Assembly (NCBI GenBank): GCA_029932425.1 | Contig: JAOZQC010000116.1 | Coordinates: 2,152 to 8,440, forward strand | Reading direction: 5' to 3' | DNA from: Planctomycetota bacterium | Lineage (GTDB): Bacteria; Planctomycetota; JAJSAM01 | DNA: 6,289 nucleotides | Shown here: in pieces, positions 5,665-6,289 of the stretch | Position numbering within the stretch: the first letter of the stretch is position 1 | How the letters are laid out: every line of letters begins with the position of its first letter | The notes under the pieces: generated by a model | What the model was told of the DNA's origin: nothing | Database searches by the model: none | Seen by the model: the letters and a program-made list of their open reading frames with translations, nothing else | Made by a program: the position numbers and the translations under genes

Positions 5665-6289
5665 GGCGGACCCTCCTCCTCCTCGGGACGATCCTCCTGG
5701 CGGCCGCCGTCCTCCGGGGCATCGGCCTCGGCGGCGGATCGCCGGAGCTGCAGCCCGACGAGCCGATCATGGTGGAGGGCGCGGGGGCGTTGCTGGAGGG
5801 GATGCGCCCCGACGTGGTACTCGGCTGGCCGGGGGGCCCCCAGCTCGTCCTGCTCTCCACCGTCTTCACCGCGGATCTCGCCGTCCGTCGCGGGAGCGAG
5901 TTGATCCGGGATCCCGGGGGACCGGGCGCCGTCCTGGACCGGCACTACGCCGAGTTCTACCGGGAGCCCCACCGCTGGTACGTGCTCTTCCGCCTGGTCT
6001 CCGTGCTCCTGGGGCTCGCGACGCTGGGGGTGGTGTTCGCCCTGGGCCGCCGCCTTCACGGGACGGGGGCGGGCCTGCTGGCGGCCGCGTTCCTGGGGCT
6101 CGCGTCCCTCCACGTCCGCTACTCCCAGCTCGTCCTCCCCGACGTCCCCACCGCGTTCCTCTCCGCGCTCGCCTTCCTGGTCCTCCTCTGCGGCGCCGGC
6201 TTCCCCTCCCCCCGGCGCATCGCCGGCGCCGCTTTCGTGGCCGGCCGCGCGGCGGCCCCGAAGTTCAACGCCGGCGGCGTCCTCGTCTT
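5661..6289 (+). CDS. GT-C membrane glycosyltransferase (GT39/ArnT-like), 3' truncated by window end
   Basis: The first 209 codons of a polytopic membrane protein are present, with no stop before the window ends. Hydrophobic segments lie at roughly residues 4-22, 107-129, 136-155, 162-178 and 188-209. Between the first and second is a large outside loop that opens with LQPDEPIMVEGA; Asp33-Glu34 match the acidic pair expected near the active site of GT39/PMT-like enzymes. RYSQLVLPDVPTAF (153-166) and PKFNAGGVL (200-208) resemble the conserved loop and the TKYN-like motif of this family. These enzymes take a sugar from a polyprenyl-phosphate donor and attach it to a lipid, glycan or protein on the outer face. 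The start overlaps the GT2 stop (ATGA), so the two are probably co-translated donor-maker and donor-user. The natural acceptor is unknown. Full-length relatives are usually 450-600 residues, so more than half is missing. Confidence 0.82.
   Translation, partial: MRRTLLLLGTILLAAAVLRGIGLGGGSPELQPDEPIMVEGAGALLEGMRPDVVLGWPGGPQLVLLSTVFTADLAVRRGSELIRDPGGPGAVLDRHYAEFYREPHRWYVLFRLVSVLLGLATLGVVFALGRRLHGTGAGLLAAAFLGLASLHVRYSQLVLPDVPTAFLSALAFLVLLCGAGFPSPRRIAGAAFVAGRAAAPKFNAGGVLV

Noticed and set aside
6220..6289. Possible frameshift near the window end, where GC repeats are dense
   Set aside because: The frame continues into PKFNAGGVL, which matches the expected TKYN-like motif position of the family, so the reading frame seems intact.

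Overview
The window is very GC-rich (about 70% by eye) and densely packed with bacterial-style genes: Shine-Dalgarno sequences, start/stop overlaps and almost exclusively G/C-ending codons. The tRNA-dihydrouridine synthase resembles the long DusB forms I associate with Actinomycetota and other high-GC bacteria. I therefore suggest an actinobacterial or comparable high-GC bacterial lineage; the sequence alone cannot settle the phylum.

Layout. (i) Bases 1-244 are a leader with no convincing gene. They contain two perfect 11-bp inverted repeats, then a plausible promoter with a TAGAAT -10 box and an AGGAGG ribosome site. (ii) Bases 245-3635 are a four-gene plus-strand operon: archaeal-type HMG-CoA synthase, SCP2-type thiolase, a small DUF35 Zn-ribbon/OB-fold protein, and a LiuC-like enoyl-CoA hydratase. 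The last three are translationally coupled by stop/start overlaps. (iii) A dusB-type gene at 3666-4856 (minus strand) converges on the operon with a 30-bp gap. (iv) A 100-bp divergent intergenic region with a perfect 9-bp inverted repeat separates dusB from a plus-strand glycosylation pair. The pair is a GT2 polyprenyl-phosphate glycosyltransferase (4957-5664) overlapping by ATGA the start of a GT-C (GT39/ArnT-like) membrane glycosyltransferase (5661 to the window end, truncated).

How the genes work together. The first three operon genes match in type and order the archaeal acetoacetyl-CoA thiolase/HMG-CoA synthase/DUF35 complex, in which acetoacetyl-CoA is passed between the two enzymes. The fourth enzyme would interconvert HMG-CoA and 3-methylglutaconyl-CoA. 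Together they could run from acetyl-CoA to 3-methylglutaconyl-CoA, as in the myxobacterial alternative route to isovaleryl-CoA, or the reverse as the lower half of leucine breakdown without an HMG-CoA lyase. The direction is inference. The GT2/GT-C pair probably makes a lipid-linked sugar and transfers it on the outer face of the membrane. I found no mobile element, CRISPR array, tRNA or rRNA.
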